From the NCBI RefSeq assembly GCF_001183985.1, contig NZ_LFZW01000001.1, positions 1,829,812 through 1,893,811 of the forward strand: DNA of 64,000 bases. The letters run 5' to 3'. Shown here in pieces: positions 26,071-33,668 of this stretch. The notes beneath the pieces are model-generated. The model was not told the origin of the DNA. It saw only the letters and a program-made list of their open reading frames with translations, and did not search any database. The DNA is from Peribacillus loiseleuriae (GTDB taxonomy: Bacteria > Bacillota > Bacilli > Bacillales > DSM-1321). Position numbers and translations under genes: made by a program. Numbering within the stretch: the first letter of the stretch is position 1; each line of letters begins with the position of its first letter.

Positions 26071-26334
26071 TTACCTTTCACATGCAATACCGTCTTTATC
26101 TCGATCGAGTTTTTTGTTTGCATTGTACAATTCAGCGTTAACAGTTGGCTTGTACTTAGTTTTACCGCCTACGTTCTTTGCTGTTGATGATTTAGAAACT
26201 CCACCTTTATATACCTTATTTAACTCAGTGCAGTTTTTAAATGATTTGGGTGCAGCTTGAACATCAATTTGACTACCAAAAGAAAGAGTTACTAGAATTA
26301 TTCCAGAAAAAAGTAATATTGAAATCTTTTTCAA
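26071..26334 (-). CDS. Secreted excalibur calcium-binding domain protein
   Basis: 87 aa from a TTG with AAAGGAGG 8 nt upstream. Signal peptide (hydrophobic core about 5-20, cleavage near 'VQA'), then 'FKNCTELNKVYKGGV...DRDKDGIACER', the full excalibur motif with the DxDxDGxxCE calcium loop. Extracellular small protein, often fused to nucleases; stand-alone forms are of unknown role. Confidence 0.85.
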   Translation of the reverse strand: MKKISILLFSGIILVTLSFGSQIDVQAAPKSFKNCTELNKVYKGGVSKSSTAKNVGGKTKYKPTVNAELYNANKKLDRDKDGIACER

Positions 26335-26476
26335 GTGTATCACCTCCTTTATAATATATCCATATATTATCTTTTATGTTATTGTTTAGTCAATATGTGC
26401 TAGATATAAAGTATTGATAATTTATATAAATATCCACGCGAATAAAAAATCTCTTTTATTGTAAGAGGAGAAAGAT

Positions 26477-26926
26477 ATGAAAAAAGAAGTTATTATGAAA
26501 TTAATACCTAATATGAGTTATTTAAAACCAAAGCCTACTCAAAAAGATGCCATAAGACAGTTAATTTATGTTCCGGAAGAATATGTCGATTTGTTAATAC
26601 AGAGAGACATGAAAACTACTTGGCCAAATGCAATGCTGATTATCAGTAGTATTGGGTTTCCCAAAAATGAGAATTCGATTCCTTCACTTCTATTTTTAAT
26701 GCAGGATATAAATTGGCCTGGTGCAATTGAAGCAGTTGAGATAGTAAAGAATATTGGAAAACGATCAGTATTACCATATTTAGAGGATGCATTAGAAATA
26801 GCTTACAAAAGCGAAGATTATATGTGGATAGGAGGATTAAAATATTTAGTAGACAGCCTCAATATAATTGAAAGTGACTTCTGTAATTTACAAAACTATG
26901 AAACTCTGCAACTAGCTGATTTTTAA
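26477..26926 (+). CDS. DUF5071 (HEAT-like) protein
   Basis: 149 aa. 'LIQRDMKTTWPNAMLII' and 'LLFLMQDINWPGAIEAVEIV' fit the DUF5071 helical repeat. Start at ATG 26477 with AAGAGGAG upstream. Cytoplasmic; unknown function, common as immunity-like cargo. Confidence 0.65.
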   Translation: MKKEVIMKLIPNMSYLKPKPTQKDAIRQLIYVPEEYVDLLIQRDMKTTWPNAMLIISSIGFPKNENSIPSLLFLMQDINWPGAIEAVEIVKNIGKRSVLPYLEDALEIAYKSEDYMWIGGLKYLVDSLNIIESDFCNLQNYETLQLADF

Positions 26927-26975
26927 CTGCTAAATAAGTGATTTAAAACAAGACATCTATAAGGGAGAGATAATA

Positions 26976-27470
26976 ATGTATACAGTCCAACAATTACAAG
27001 CCTTGGAATATCTACTAAAACGAATATCAGCAAATAACAAATTCAATTTTTATCGAAGAGAATTAAAACTTGTAATAGAGTACAAAGGGACATTATATAC
27101 AGGAGACTTTTTGCAAATGAGCAGCTCGTTTGCTTATCAGAATTACATAGACGATGAAGGGGAAGTCGATCAAGTCCGTTTTAGCCCAGATAGGGGATCA
27201 AAGATTTTAAATGATATATGGCAAATTTATCTGAGAGAAGTTAATAGATTATTTTACAATCCATTTAAACATATCAACGATATCCCTTTACTATTTAATA
27301 CATTAGTAAAGATTCTTGAAACGGCCGAAATTGACGATGAAAGCAGTCCATTTTATCCTTATTTATTAAATGCAAGATCAATCGATAATACTATTAATCT
27401 TCCTTTGATTAATTTAGATGGGGAAAAAATTAAGTTAGTATCAATAATTGATTGTACGGAGAACCAATAA
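26976..27470 (+). CDS. Phage hypothetical protein (164 aa)
   Basis: AGGGAGAG site. 'MYTVQQLQALEYLLKRISANNKFNFYRRELKLVIEY...' with mixed alpha/beta content and no recognised motif. Separated from the DUF5071 gene by 49 bp. Followed by a strong hairpin. Confidence 0.55.
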   Translation: MYTVQQLQALEYLLKRISANNKFNFYRRELKLVIEYKGTLYTGDFLQMSSSFAYQNYIDDEGEVDQVRFSPDRGSKILNDIWQIYLREVNRLFYNPFKHINDIPLLFNTLVKILETAEIDDESSPFYPYLLNARSIDNTINLPLINLDGEKIKLVSIIDCTENQ

Positions 27471-27481
27471 GAGTATTAAGT

Positions 27482-27515
27482 TTCTAAGTGAAGAGAATAT
27501 CCTTTTCACTTAGAA
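27482..27515 (+). terminator. Hairpin after 27470
   Basis: Perfect 11-bp stem 'ttctaagtgaa'/'ttcacttagaa' with a 12-nt loop. No T-run follows, so the terminator function is uncertain. Confidence 0.5.
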
Positions 27516-27551
27516 TGATAAAACAGGTAATTTAAAGGGAGGTGGATTAAC

Positions 27552-27785
27552 ATGAACAAAGAAAAACTACTTGATCACTGATGGGAAATGCATATTTATC
27601 ATCAACGAGAAGCCGATAAATTTGAGAATGGTGAAGTTGAAGAGTCTAGAAAACACTACCAAACAGTAGCAGATGTATATTTTAAAATGTATCAAGAAGT
27701 TGGAGCTGGAGATTTTGACGAATGAAAGGAGTGGGAACATGCTAAAAAACGAGCAGAGCTATTACAGTTTAAATGGGTCATTTGA
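27552..27785 (+). pseudogene. Small phage protein with two in-frame TGA codons
   Basis: GGGAGGTGG site. One frame reads 'MNKEKLLDH', TGA, 'WEMHIYHQREADKFENGEVEE...GAGDFDE', TGA, 'KEWEHAKKRAELLQFKWVI' and then TGA. Both internal stops could derive from TGG by one G-to-A change. An ATG at 27588 can still express the middle 45 codons. Confidence 0.5.
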
Positions 27786-27944
27786 AGCACTACATATATT
27801 ATTAATAAAGATGTGAAATAGCTAGAAGAGATGTATTCATTTTTACTAAGCGATATAAAACACGTAGATGAACAGATGGCGAAATTAGAAAATAATTCTA
27901 AATTGCATTAAATCGAATAATTTATGATGAAAGGGAATGGAATA

Positions 27945-28610
27945 ATGAATAAAATGGTTAGTGAAATTAATAATATCAAAAATCATCTTAAAGAAATTTC
28001 TTTAGAACTGATGCCAATATTTGAAGATGCTTTGAGTCTTGCTCCAAGTATCAGTGCTTTTATAAATTACAGAAAATTTAACAGACTGGACAGAAGAATT
28101 ACAAAGAAGTCTGAACAATTGAAAAGAATATCTATGTATGCTCCACACACAAAACTCTTAGATGAATATATTAGTGAGAGAATATCACCAATAGTTTTAG
28201 CTGACATCATAGAAGAACACGAAGATGCTAAGATAGTATTAAGTTTAAATGGCTTTGAGAACGTTTTTATCGAAGAGAATAGTTATGAGGCCGCGGTAAT
28301 AAGTTATTTTGACACCTTAAGATCACTTAGGTACGTTGATATAAAAAGGTTGTTCTATTTAGCAGGAAAAATTGATAATTATCCTCCTCCTATTGAAGAT
28401 AGTGAAGAACACGCTATTATGAGAAATAGCGATATGAAATTAAAAAATATGGGTCTAATAGGAGAGGTTACAGGATTTAGTTTTGGGACTATTGATAAGG
28501 ATAGAGATATTTTAAAAAATGATATTTATTTAAGTTTGCATGCTGAGAAGTTTATTAATTTCATTTCGTTAGAAAAAGCTAACAACGCACATCTTTTGTT
28601 ACCTAAATAA
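27945..28610 (+). CDS. Phage hypothetical helical protein (221 aa)
   Basis: Start chosen at ATG 27945 (AAAGGG 9 nt upstream) rather than two upstream ATGs. N-terminal helices with a weakly hydrophobic stretch ('DALSLAPSISAFINY'), basic segment 'RKFNRLDRRITKKSEQLKRI', then 'NDIYLSLHAEKFINFI' near the C-terminus. No known domain. Single gene. Confidence 0.6.
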   Translation: MNKMVSEINNIKNHLKEISLELMPIFEDALSLAPSISAFINYRKFNRLDRRITKKSEQLKRISMYAPHTKLLDEYISERISPIVLADIIEEHEDAKIVLSLNGFENVFIEENSYEAAVISYFDTLRSLRYVDIKRLFYLAGKIDNYPPPIEDSEEHAIMRNSDMKLKNMGLIGEVTGFSFGTIDKDRDILKNDIYLSLHAEKFINFISLEKANNAHLLLPK

Positions 28611-28670
28611 AATGACAATTTTAAAGTGACACACAATACACAAAATGCGAAGTAAGAGAGGGAGATATCT

Positions 28671-28856
28671 GTGGAGAACAAAAAATATGAAGTTGATTGG
28701 CATGTTAGAGATATGGATTTTAACTACTTTGTGGGTACTGAGAATGTGTTAGTTTCTGACGAAAACAACGCAATAGAAAGCGCAACACAAATTGTTTCAA
28801 GAAAATTAGGTTTGCAACGACATCTCATGATTATTAAGACAGTTAAAGTTGTTTAG
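28671..28856 (+). CDS. Small phage protein (61 aa)
   Basis: GTG start, AGAGAGGGAG upstream. 'KKYEVDWHVRDMDFNYFVGTENVLVSDENNAIESATQIVSRKL', a beta-alpha unit. Repeated-element copy 6 lies just downstream and drives the next unit. Unknown role. Confidence 0.6.
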   Translation: MENKKYEVDWHVRDMDFNYFVGTENVLVSDENNAIESATQIVSRKLGLQRHLMIIKTVKVV

Positions 28857-28896
28857 TGCACAATTCGAAAATTATGTGCAATAAAATAACTACTTT

Positions 28897-28910
28897 AAAG
28901 ATAAATTTAC
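28897..28910 (+). repeat. SPbeta-type repeated element, copy 6
   Basis: AAAGATAAATTTAC (exact consensus), 185 bp upstream of the 62-aa family gene. Confidence 0.7.
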
Positions 28911-29094
28911 TAAAATAGCATTTGGTAAATTGGTATTTGTGGTTATATTAAGTATACTTTAACATGATTTTAATTTACTAATTATTATAAATAATCCAAA
29001 TTAGTACTAGAGAATGCATACGGTGTTATGGTATCATATTGGTGTCGACATAAAAATGCAAAATACAACAATTTAATTAAAGGAGCAATCTAAC

Positions 29095-29283
29095 ATGAAG
29101 AAATTCATAATCAAAGATAATAATTCGAGTCAAATCACAGGGAAGCAAGTATTCCTCAAAGCAGATAATACACAAACTTTGAACTTTGACTATGCTCATG
29201 TATATCCTGAAGTAGAAGCATTCAATATAGTAGAACATGATGATAACATGGAATTGATTGAGGTCAATGTAGTAGTTGTTTAA
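29095..29283 (+). CDS. 62-aa paralogous family, member 1
   Basis: 'MKKFIIKDNNSSQITGKQVFLKADNTQTLNFDYAHVYPEVEAF...'. AAAGGAG site. Same length and core ('GKQVFLKADNTQ', 'NMELIEV') as 29438-29626 and 53089-53277. Short beta-rich protein ending in 'VVV'. A conserved, expanded family in this region; role unknown. Confidence 0.7.
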   Translation: MKKFIIKDNNSSQITGKQVFLKADNTQTLNFDYAHVYPEVEAFNIVEHDDNMELIEVNVVVV

Positions 29284-29336
29284 GGAGTTAGATAAATACA
29301 TAGCTTTTGAATCGCTAACCCAATCGGTGGGACACC

Positions 29337-29397
29337 AATGGATGAAGATATGAAGCAATCTAATTTATATTTTGAATAAACTTCGTATCTTCATTCA
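29337..29397 (+). terminator. Long imperfect hairpin between family members 1 and 2
   Basis: 'atggatgaagatatgaag' pairs with 'cttcgtatcttcattcat'. Likely a terminator or processing structure. Confidence 0.5.
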
Positions 29398-29437
29398 TTG
29401 ACTATATAAAATTTATTATAAAGGGGAGCTAAATAAA

Positions 29438-29626
29438 ATGAAAAAATACGTAATTTTAGATACTGTTTCAACTAAATTAACTGGGCAACAAGTATTCCTT
29501 AAAGCAAATAACACACAAGTATCAAACTATGATCGCACGCACGTATTTCTTGAGGATGAGGCATTAGTTATAAAGAGCAATAATGATAAACTGGAATTAT
29601 TCGAAGTAATTGTTTCATCAATTTAA
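29438..29626 (+). CDS. 62-aa paralogous family, member 2
   Basis: 'MKKYVILDTVSTKLTGQQVFLKANNTQVSNYD...', AGGGGAG site. Tandem paralogue of member 1. A stray copy of its C-terminal part ('EKNDKLELF') is fused to an RHS fragment at 52.9 kb. A repeated element starts just before its stop codon (29625-29638). Confidence 0.7.
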   Translation: MKKYVILDTVSTKLTGQQVFLKANNTQVSNYDRTHVFLEDEALVIKSNNDKLELFEVIVSSI

Positions 29627-29638
29627 AAGTAACTTTAC
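29625..29638 (+). repeat. SPbeta-type repeated element, copy 7
   Basis: AAAAGTAACTTTAC then ACAATTCGTGATAAATGA; overlaps the stop of the preceding gene and precedes 29703. Confidence 0.6.
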
Positions 29639-29702
29639 ACAATTCGTGATAAATGAACGTATGATGAATTAAGAGCTCTTGTTAACAAATAGGAGGGATC
29701 AT

Positions 29703-29858
29703 ATGTCACCTAAGGATAAGTTGATAGCAAAACTTCATCAAGTAAGTGAGTTGGCTATACGAGCAGAATTGTCGCTGCATGGACTGAAACCTAGTGAGTT
29801 TATCAGTAAGGAAATATTGATGAATATGCTTGTAACAGTATATTTTGGGGACGGGTGA
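29703..29858 (+). CDS. Small phage protein (51 aa)
   Basis: AATAGGAGGGA then 'MSPKDKLIAKLHQVSELAIRAELSLHGLKPSEFI...'. Helical. The stop lies 6 bp before the next ATG. Unknown role. Confidence 0.6.
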   Translation: MSPKDKLIAKLHQVSELAIRAELSLHGLKPSEFISKEILMNMLVTVYFGDG

Positions 29859-29863
29859 TTATT

Positions 29864-30064
29864 ATGTTTGAAAAAGTATCTGAACGCCTTGGCGTAAATA
29901 TTGATAAAGTAATTTTACATAAAGATGAAACTGAAAAATGTAAGTTAAAACGTGCTTTAAAGAAAGAAATTTTTAAAGAAAAAACTAGAATCGCTATGAT
30001 CAAAAGGTCGAACCAAGAAAACTATGAAGCCTTAAAACGATTAGATGATCAATATGCAGTTTGA
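29864..30064 (+). CDS. Small basic phage protein (66 aa)
   Basis: 'MFEKVSERLGVNIDKVILHKDETEKCKLKRALKKEIFKEK...'. Start at ATG 29864 with GGGGACGGG upstream; a GTG at 29855 overlaps the previous stop. Highly charged helix, pI high. Possibly nucleic-acid binding, by composition only. Confidence 0.55.
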   Translation: MFEKVSERLGVNIDKVILHKDETEKCKLKRALKKEIFKEKTRIAMIKRSNQENYEALKRLDDQYAV

Positions 30065-30102
30065 CTAATTGATTGCACTAAATAATAAGGAGAATGTTCA
30101 GA

Positions 30103-30255
30103 ATGACTAATAAGATAAATTTATTAAATGAAGCTTTCGGTATACTTGCGAGATATAGCTTGGTATCTAGTATGGATATTGAATTACGAATGAGAATTGA
30201 AAATCATTACAAAAGCTTGGAGGGAGAAGAAAATGTATCTTATCAAGTGGGTTGA
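30103..30255 (+). CDS. Small phage protein, block A copy (50 aa)
   Basis: TAAGGAGAAT then 'MTNKINLLNEAFGILARYSLVSSMDIELRMRIENHYKSLEG...'. It overlaps the next gene by 23 bp in another frame. The same overlapping pair is kept at 53441/53568 in block B. Confidence 0.65.
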   Translation: MTNKINLLNEAFGILARYSLVSSMDIELRMRIENHYKSLEGEENVSYQVG

Positions 30256-30361
30256 GGATGGAGAGAATAAGTCATTTGTGGCCGAGGGATATATAGAGCG
30301 CCTGGTGTGTGAAGAACGACTCGAAAATAAAGGTATTGAATTCAATAGTTGTTTATTATAA
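30233..30361 (+). CDS. Small phage protein, block A copy (42 aa)
   Basis: ATG inside the end of the preceding gene, with GGAGGGAG 8 nt upstream. 'MYLIKWVEDGENKSFVAEGYIERLVCEERLENKGIEFNS'. The block B copy (53568-53690) is clearly homologous, including 'VAEGYIERLVCEERLEN'. Confidence 0.7.
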   Translation: MYLIKWVEDGENKSFVAEGYIERLVCEERLENKGIEFNSCLL

Positions 30362-30427
30362 GTGTATTTACAATTAAATCACGATTTTAATAGAATGTGG
30401 ATAAAAACTGCAAAGGAGTGAAGAAAG

Positions 30428-30514
30428 ATGTATATCAATAAAAATAAGGAATTAAAACCGGGTACTTACTACTTTAATCGATATGGCATGCGAATTAAAT
30501 ATGTTGTTAAATAA
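30428..30514 (+). CDS. 28-aa basic micropeptide
   Basis: AAAGGAGTG site, 'MYINKNKELKPGTYYFNRYGMRIKYVVK'. Beta-hairpin-like. The corresponding place in block B holds the start of an unrelated reading frame cut by an IS66 fragment. Confidence 0.5.
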   Translation: MYINKNKELKPGTYYFNRYGMRIKYVVK

Positions 30515-30578
30515 TAGCATAGTTCAACTAAACTTGATAGTAGACACAAATTGTGAACCAAAAACAAGGAGTGATAAC

Positions 30579-30707
30579 ATGACAGAAAAAGAAAAATATT
30601 TTCTCGAAGATACAAGAGATATTCTAGTTAATTACGATGGATGTAAGTCGGAACAGCAATTAAAAGGCCTTATAGATGAAACACGAGAAAGATTAACAGT
30701 TTTTTAA
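30579..30707 (+). CDS. 42-aa helical phage protein
   Basis: ACAAGGAGTG before the ATG; 'MTEKEKYFLEDTRDILVNYDGCKSEQQLKGLIDE...'. A longer frame from 30483 overlaps the previous gene and has no RBS, so I use the internal ATG. Confidence 0.6.
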   Translation: MTEKEKYFLEDTRDILVNYDGCKSEQQLKGLIDETRERLTVF

Positions 30708-30829
30708 ACGGTAAAATTCAAGAATATGAAGATTCACTTTAATGAACACTACTATAAAAACAGAAATTCATCAGATTAGATTTGTAGAGGAGAGTATACT
30801 TTACATAACCAATCTGACATGGGCGACAG

Positions 30830-31003
30830 CTAAATAGTCTTTTTCATTCCGCAATTACGACATTCACGTAGGAATAAGCCATTCTTTCTCGAAGAATTAA
30901 AGTGAGCATAATCACAATTGTCGCAACGGGCATATTGTATGTCTGGCATTTCTTTATAGGTATAAGTTTTAGATAAGTCAATTTCTTTAGTTGCATCAGT
31001 CAT
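30830..31003 (-). CDS. Small zinc-ribbon protein, block A copy (57 aa)
   Basis: 'MTDATKEIDLSKTYTYKEMPDIQ', then 'CDNCDYAHFNSSRKNGLFLRECRNCGMKK', a CxxC-N19-CxxC zinc ribbon. Start ATG preceded by GAGGTGATTTAA. The block B copy (56532-56706) is frameshifted. Could act as a phage transcription or RNAP-binding factor; this is inference from fold only. Confidence 0.7.
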   Translation of the reverse strand: MTDATKEIDLSKTYTYKEMPDIQYARCDNCDYAHFNSSRKNGLFLRECRNCGMKKTI

Positions 31004-31084
31004 TTAAATCACCTCATAGAAAAATTCACAACCTGACTAATATATCAAAACAGCAGATTAAAAGCAAAGACGGAAAAGCCCGCG

Positions 31085-31300
31085 TTAGCAGACTTCATCA
31101 TCGTATTCAGCTTCCCATGAAACTTCTACATTATTAATCTCGCTCTTCTTGGAGTCAAAAATGATTTCCCTACCATTGGTAGTAGTGATAATAACCTTTG
31201 TGTCTTTGATAATATCATCATGTAGTGAAATACCTGCTTCTTCAATCGAACCACCATTAAACAAAACTAAGTCAATTTTAACTTGAGCATAAACATCCAT
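31085..31300 (-). CDS. Small phage protein (71 aa)
   Basis: Begins at ATG with TAGGAGGGGTTCC. 'MDVYAQVKIDLVLFNGGSIEEAGISLHDDIIKDTKVIITTTNGREIIF', mixed beta/alpha, acidic end. Divergent from the XRE gene at 31452. Unknown role. Confidence 0.6.
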   Translation of the reverse strand: MDVYAQVKIDLVLFNGGSIEEAGISLHDDIIKDTKVIITTTNGREIIFDSKKSEINNVEVSWEAEYDDEVC

Positions 31301-31390
31301 TGGAACCCCTCCTAGTGTTAGTATATAATGTAATTGTGAGTAAAGGCGCATCAATTAAGTTAATAACACACAATTTAAAAGGTTTTGTAA

Positions 31391-31404
31391 AACATTAAAA
31401 TTAC
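31391..31404 (+). repeat. SPbeta-type repeated element, weak copy
   Basis: AACATTAAAATTAC followed by ATAAAGACACACAG, 48 bp upstream of the XRE gene. Only the right half matches. Confidence 0.35.
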
Positions 31405-31451
31405 ATAAAGACACACAGTGAAACTGTGTATGGATTAGAGGTTGTCTTTTA

Positions 31452-32111
31452 ATGGATATTATAGGGCAAAGATTAAAATGGCTAAGGGAGAAAAAAAGGT
31501 ATGGACAAAAAGAAGTAGCTGGTAATATAGGATTAACTACAAGTGGCTATCAAAAAATGGAATATGGGGAAGCAAACCCTAAAGTTGACACATTAATTAA
31601 AATATCTCAGTTCTATAATGAAAGTTCAGATTTTTTATTAGGGTTATCTGATCATACGAGAAAGCTACAAGAAATTGATGAAAAATTGAGGTTTTTAATA
31701 GGTGATTTAAAGATTACAGAGAAAGAATTTCTAGATGTGTATTTTAATGAAAAAGTGTCTGAAGATGCTAAGAACGACCTAGCAAAAAGAGTTAGTAAGT
31801 TAAAAAGGGAGGTTGACTATTACCAGGAGGAATATTCAAGGAAAATTGTTAAAATACCCAATATTAACTTGAGTAACAACAGTATCTTAAAAGATAGAGT
31901 ACCATTAGAAATTTTTATTATAGAAGAAAAGTCTAGTGGAAATTGGTTTATTACCTTGGAAGACAACAGATGTGAACAATTGGCTCGTATGACGGAAGAA
32001 AATACAAAAGAAAAAGCTATAGAATTTGCAGAAATGATAAAAGAAAAGAATGGAATTGAATATACAGTTGAGGAAGAATCATATCTAGATATGAGTGAGA
32101 ATTGGGATTAA
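31452..32111 (+). CDS. XRE-family regulator with C-terminal extension (219 aa)
   Basis: Residues 5-63 form a Cro/CI helix-turn-helix ('IGQRLKWLREKKRYGQKEVAGNIGLTTSGYQKMEYGEANP'). The remainder is a helical linker (70-130) and an unassigned alpha/beta domain, longer than Cro and shorter than full CI with a peptidase domain; no Ser/Lys autoproteolysis pair is evident. First gene of the two-regulator unit upstream of the yopPQR-like region. Weak RBS (AGAGGTTG). Confidence 0.75.
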   Translation: MDIIGQRLKWLREKKRYGQKEVAGNIGLTTSGYQKMEYGEANPKVDTLIKISQFYNESSDFLLGLSDHTRKLQEIDEKLRFLIGDLKITEKEFLDVYFNEKVSEDAKNDLAKRVSKLKREVDYYQEEYSRKIVKIPNINLSNNSILKDRVPLEIFIIEEKSSGNWFITLEDNRCEQLARMTEENTKEKAIEFAEMIKEKNGIEYTVEEESYLDMSENWD

Positions 32112-32148
32112 TAAATTAATCATTTTATGAGACGGCGGCGGAGCTATA

Positions 32149-32460
32149 ATGAAGATAATTGGTGAAAGAATTAAGGAAATCAGACTTTCAAAAAGGCTAA
32201 CTCAGGAAGAATTGGCCGACAAGCTTGAATTAACAAAATCTTATATCTCCAAATTGGAAAACGGGATTACAATTCCAAGTATTTATTTTCTGTATAATCT
32301 AGCTGACATTTTCGAAGTTACAATACAAGACTTCTTTGGAGAAACAAACAGAACAAACAATGATAATAAATGGACTTCTGTTAATGATTATTTCGACAAT
32401 CACAATATAAGTCCAGATGAAGTATTAATGCTGTTTAATATCCTAAGAAAGCTAAAATAA
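32149..32460 (+). CDS. XRE-family regulator (103 aa)
   Basis: 'MKIIGERIKEIRLSKRLTQEELADKLELTKSYISKLENGITIPS' is a textbook XRE helix-turn-helix; the C-terminus 'NISPDEVLMLFNILRKLK' is a dimerisation-type helix as in SinR-like or phage repressors. A block B derivative (58069-58281) keeps both ends but has lost the helix-turn-helix core. It follows the longer XRE gene by 37 bp. Confidence 0.8.
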   Translation: MKIIGERIKEIRLSKRLTQEELADKLELTKSYISKLENGITIPSIYFLYNLADIFEVTIQDFFGETNRTNNDNKWTSVNDYFDNHNISPDEVLMLFNILRKLK

Positions 32461-32500
32461 AAGAAATATTTTAAAGAAAAGAGCTGATGATATGTAAAAT

Positions 32501-32527
32501 CGAAAAAACGCCCAAATAGGCGCTCTT
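32501..32527 (-). terminator. Terminator of the 47-aa gene
   Basis: On the reverse strand 'gcgcctatttgggcg' then T6. The same structure precedes the paralogous gene at 61903-61925. Confidence 0.7.
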
Positions 32528-32533
32528 GGAGAG

Positions 32534-32677
32534 TTACTTAGATTCTTCATCATCATTGAGTAACATCTTAGCATTCTCGTCTACTAAACCATAACCGGGG
32601 ATGTGACCAGTTTTCACTTCGTGATATTTAGTTCCTGAGTCATCAGATTTACTATTTGTACGTGCGTCTTTAACCAT
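32534..32677 (-). CDS. 47-aa conserved small protein, block A copy
   Basis: 'MVKDARTNSKSDDSGTKYHEVKTGHIPGYGLVDENAKMLLNDDEESK'-type product (shown here in parts: SGTKYHE, GHIPGYGLVDENAK). GGTGGTGATA site. Block B copy 61934-62074 keeps the core. Hydrophilic, no Cys, probably disordered ends. Too short for most gene callers; paralogue conservation supports it. Confidence 0.7.
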   Translation of the reverse strand: MVKDARTNSKSDDSGTKYHEVKTGHIPGYGLVDENAKMLLNDDEESK

Positions 32678-32845
32678 AATTATCACCACCTATAGGGAGG
32701 GATATATTGTGTGTAGATCAGTTATTTATTCTTTATTGGAATTGTGTTAAAATGCTATTTATTGTGGTATCATTGTGCATTTACATATGATTAATCACAT
32801 TAATTTGTTATAATTGAATTATTGTTATTCTTAGGAGGAAGTTTA

Positions 32846-33274
32846 TTGTCAATTGAAGTAGGTAGTAAGGTACAAGGTAAAGTAACAGGAATCACTAACT
32901 TTGGAGCATTTGTAGAGTTACCGGGAAACATAACCGGACTTGTGCACATTAGTGAGGTTGCAGATAGTTATGTCAAAGATGTTAATGATCATCTTAAAAT
33001 AGGAGATCAAGTTGAAGTAAAAGTCTTAAGTGAAAAAGAAGGCAAGCTTGCTTTATCGATCAAACAAACTATTGATAAACCAGAAGGGCAAGCACAGACT
33101 TACACTAAGAGACCTTTCCGCAAGACTGATAATCGCCCAAAAAGTAATTTCCAACCAAAGGAAACCTTTGATGATAAAATGTCCAAATTTCTAAAATCCA
33201 GCGAAGAAAACTTATCATCTCTTAAACGTAATACCGAATCCAAACGGGGCGGTAGAGGCGGAAGAAGAGGTTAA
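32846..33274 (+). CDS. S1 RNA-binding domain protein (YabR/GSP13-like), copy 1
   Basis: 142 aa from TTG with TTAGGAGGAAG 5-11 nt upstream. Residues about 3-70 are one S1/OB domain ('GSKVQGKVTGITNFGAFVELPGNITGLVHISEVADSYVKDV'), then a basic disordered tail ending 'KRGGRGGRRG'. Relatives (YabR, YugI) bind ribosomes or RNA and are normally chromosomal housekeeping/stress genes. A second copy at 62237-62665 encodes the same protein with only a handful of base differences. Confidence 0.85.
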   Translation: MSIEVGSKVQGKVTGITNFGAFVELPGNITGLVHISEVADSYVKDVNDHLKIGDQVEVKVLSEKEGKLALSIKQTIDKPEGQAQTYTKRPFRKTDNRPKSNFQPKETFDDKMSKFLKSSEENLSSLKRNTESKRGGRGGRRG

Positions 33275-33306
33275 CATATAATAAATCAGCGAATTTAACT
33301 TAAAAA

Positions 33307-33370
33307 GATTGTGAATTCATCTAAGGAATACCTTATTAAATAAGGTATTTATATGTGTGAATTCACAATC
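33307..33370. repeat. Nested double inverted repeat
   Basis: Outer 13-bp arms gattgtgaattca / tgaattcacaatc enclose an inner perfect hairpin aataccttatt/aataaggtatt. Can form one long stem. Located between the S1 gene and the next repeated element. Confidence 0.7.
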
Positions 33371-33402
33371 ATTTATAAGGAAATCAATACTAATATAACT
33401 TT

Positions 33403-33416
33403 AAAGATAAATTTAT
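33403..33416 (+). repeat. SPbeta-type repeated element, copy 8
   Basis: AAAGATAAATTTAT, one mismatch, 85 bp upstream of the small gene that precedes the broken yopP. Confidence 0.65.
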
Positions 33417-33500
33417 AAAATTAATTAATGTTTTCATTGGTGATTGTATATATTTACTATATACTAATATTAACAGGTTAAGCAGAGAGGAAATGTTCAA

Positions 33501-33668
33501 ATGCTGCTAAATGATTTGTACGGATGGTATCAAAGAAATTTATCTAAGTGGAGTACATATACAAAACGAAAGGCAATAGAAGAGCTTAAATCCATAATTA
33601 AATTAATTGAAGAAGACATTAGACAGAGTAAATCTAATAAAGGAGGGGTTCAACATGTCAATAGCTGA
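33501..33668 (+). CDS. Small basic protein before yopP-like gene, block A copy (55 aa)
   Basis: 'MLLNDLYGWYQRNLSKWSTYTKRKAIEELKSIIKLIEEDIRQS...'. GAGAGGAAA upstream. Overlaps the start of the yopP-like pseudogene by 14 bp. The block B copy (62866-63030) shares 'LYGWYQRN' and the helical part, with the same overlap. Probably translated with yopP in the ancestor. Confidence 0.65.
   Translation: MLLNDLYGWYQRNLSKWSTYTKRKAIEELKSIIKLIEEDIRQSKSNKGGVQHVNS

Noticed and set aside
27552..27785. TGA read as tryptophan (recoding)
   Set aside because: Neighbouring genes end normally at TGA and use TGG for Trp; mutation is the simpler reading.
29095..29626. CRISPR-like repetition of similar short blocks
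   Set aside because: The similarity is between coding sequences of paralogous genes; there are no regular repeats and spacers and no cas genes.
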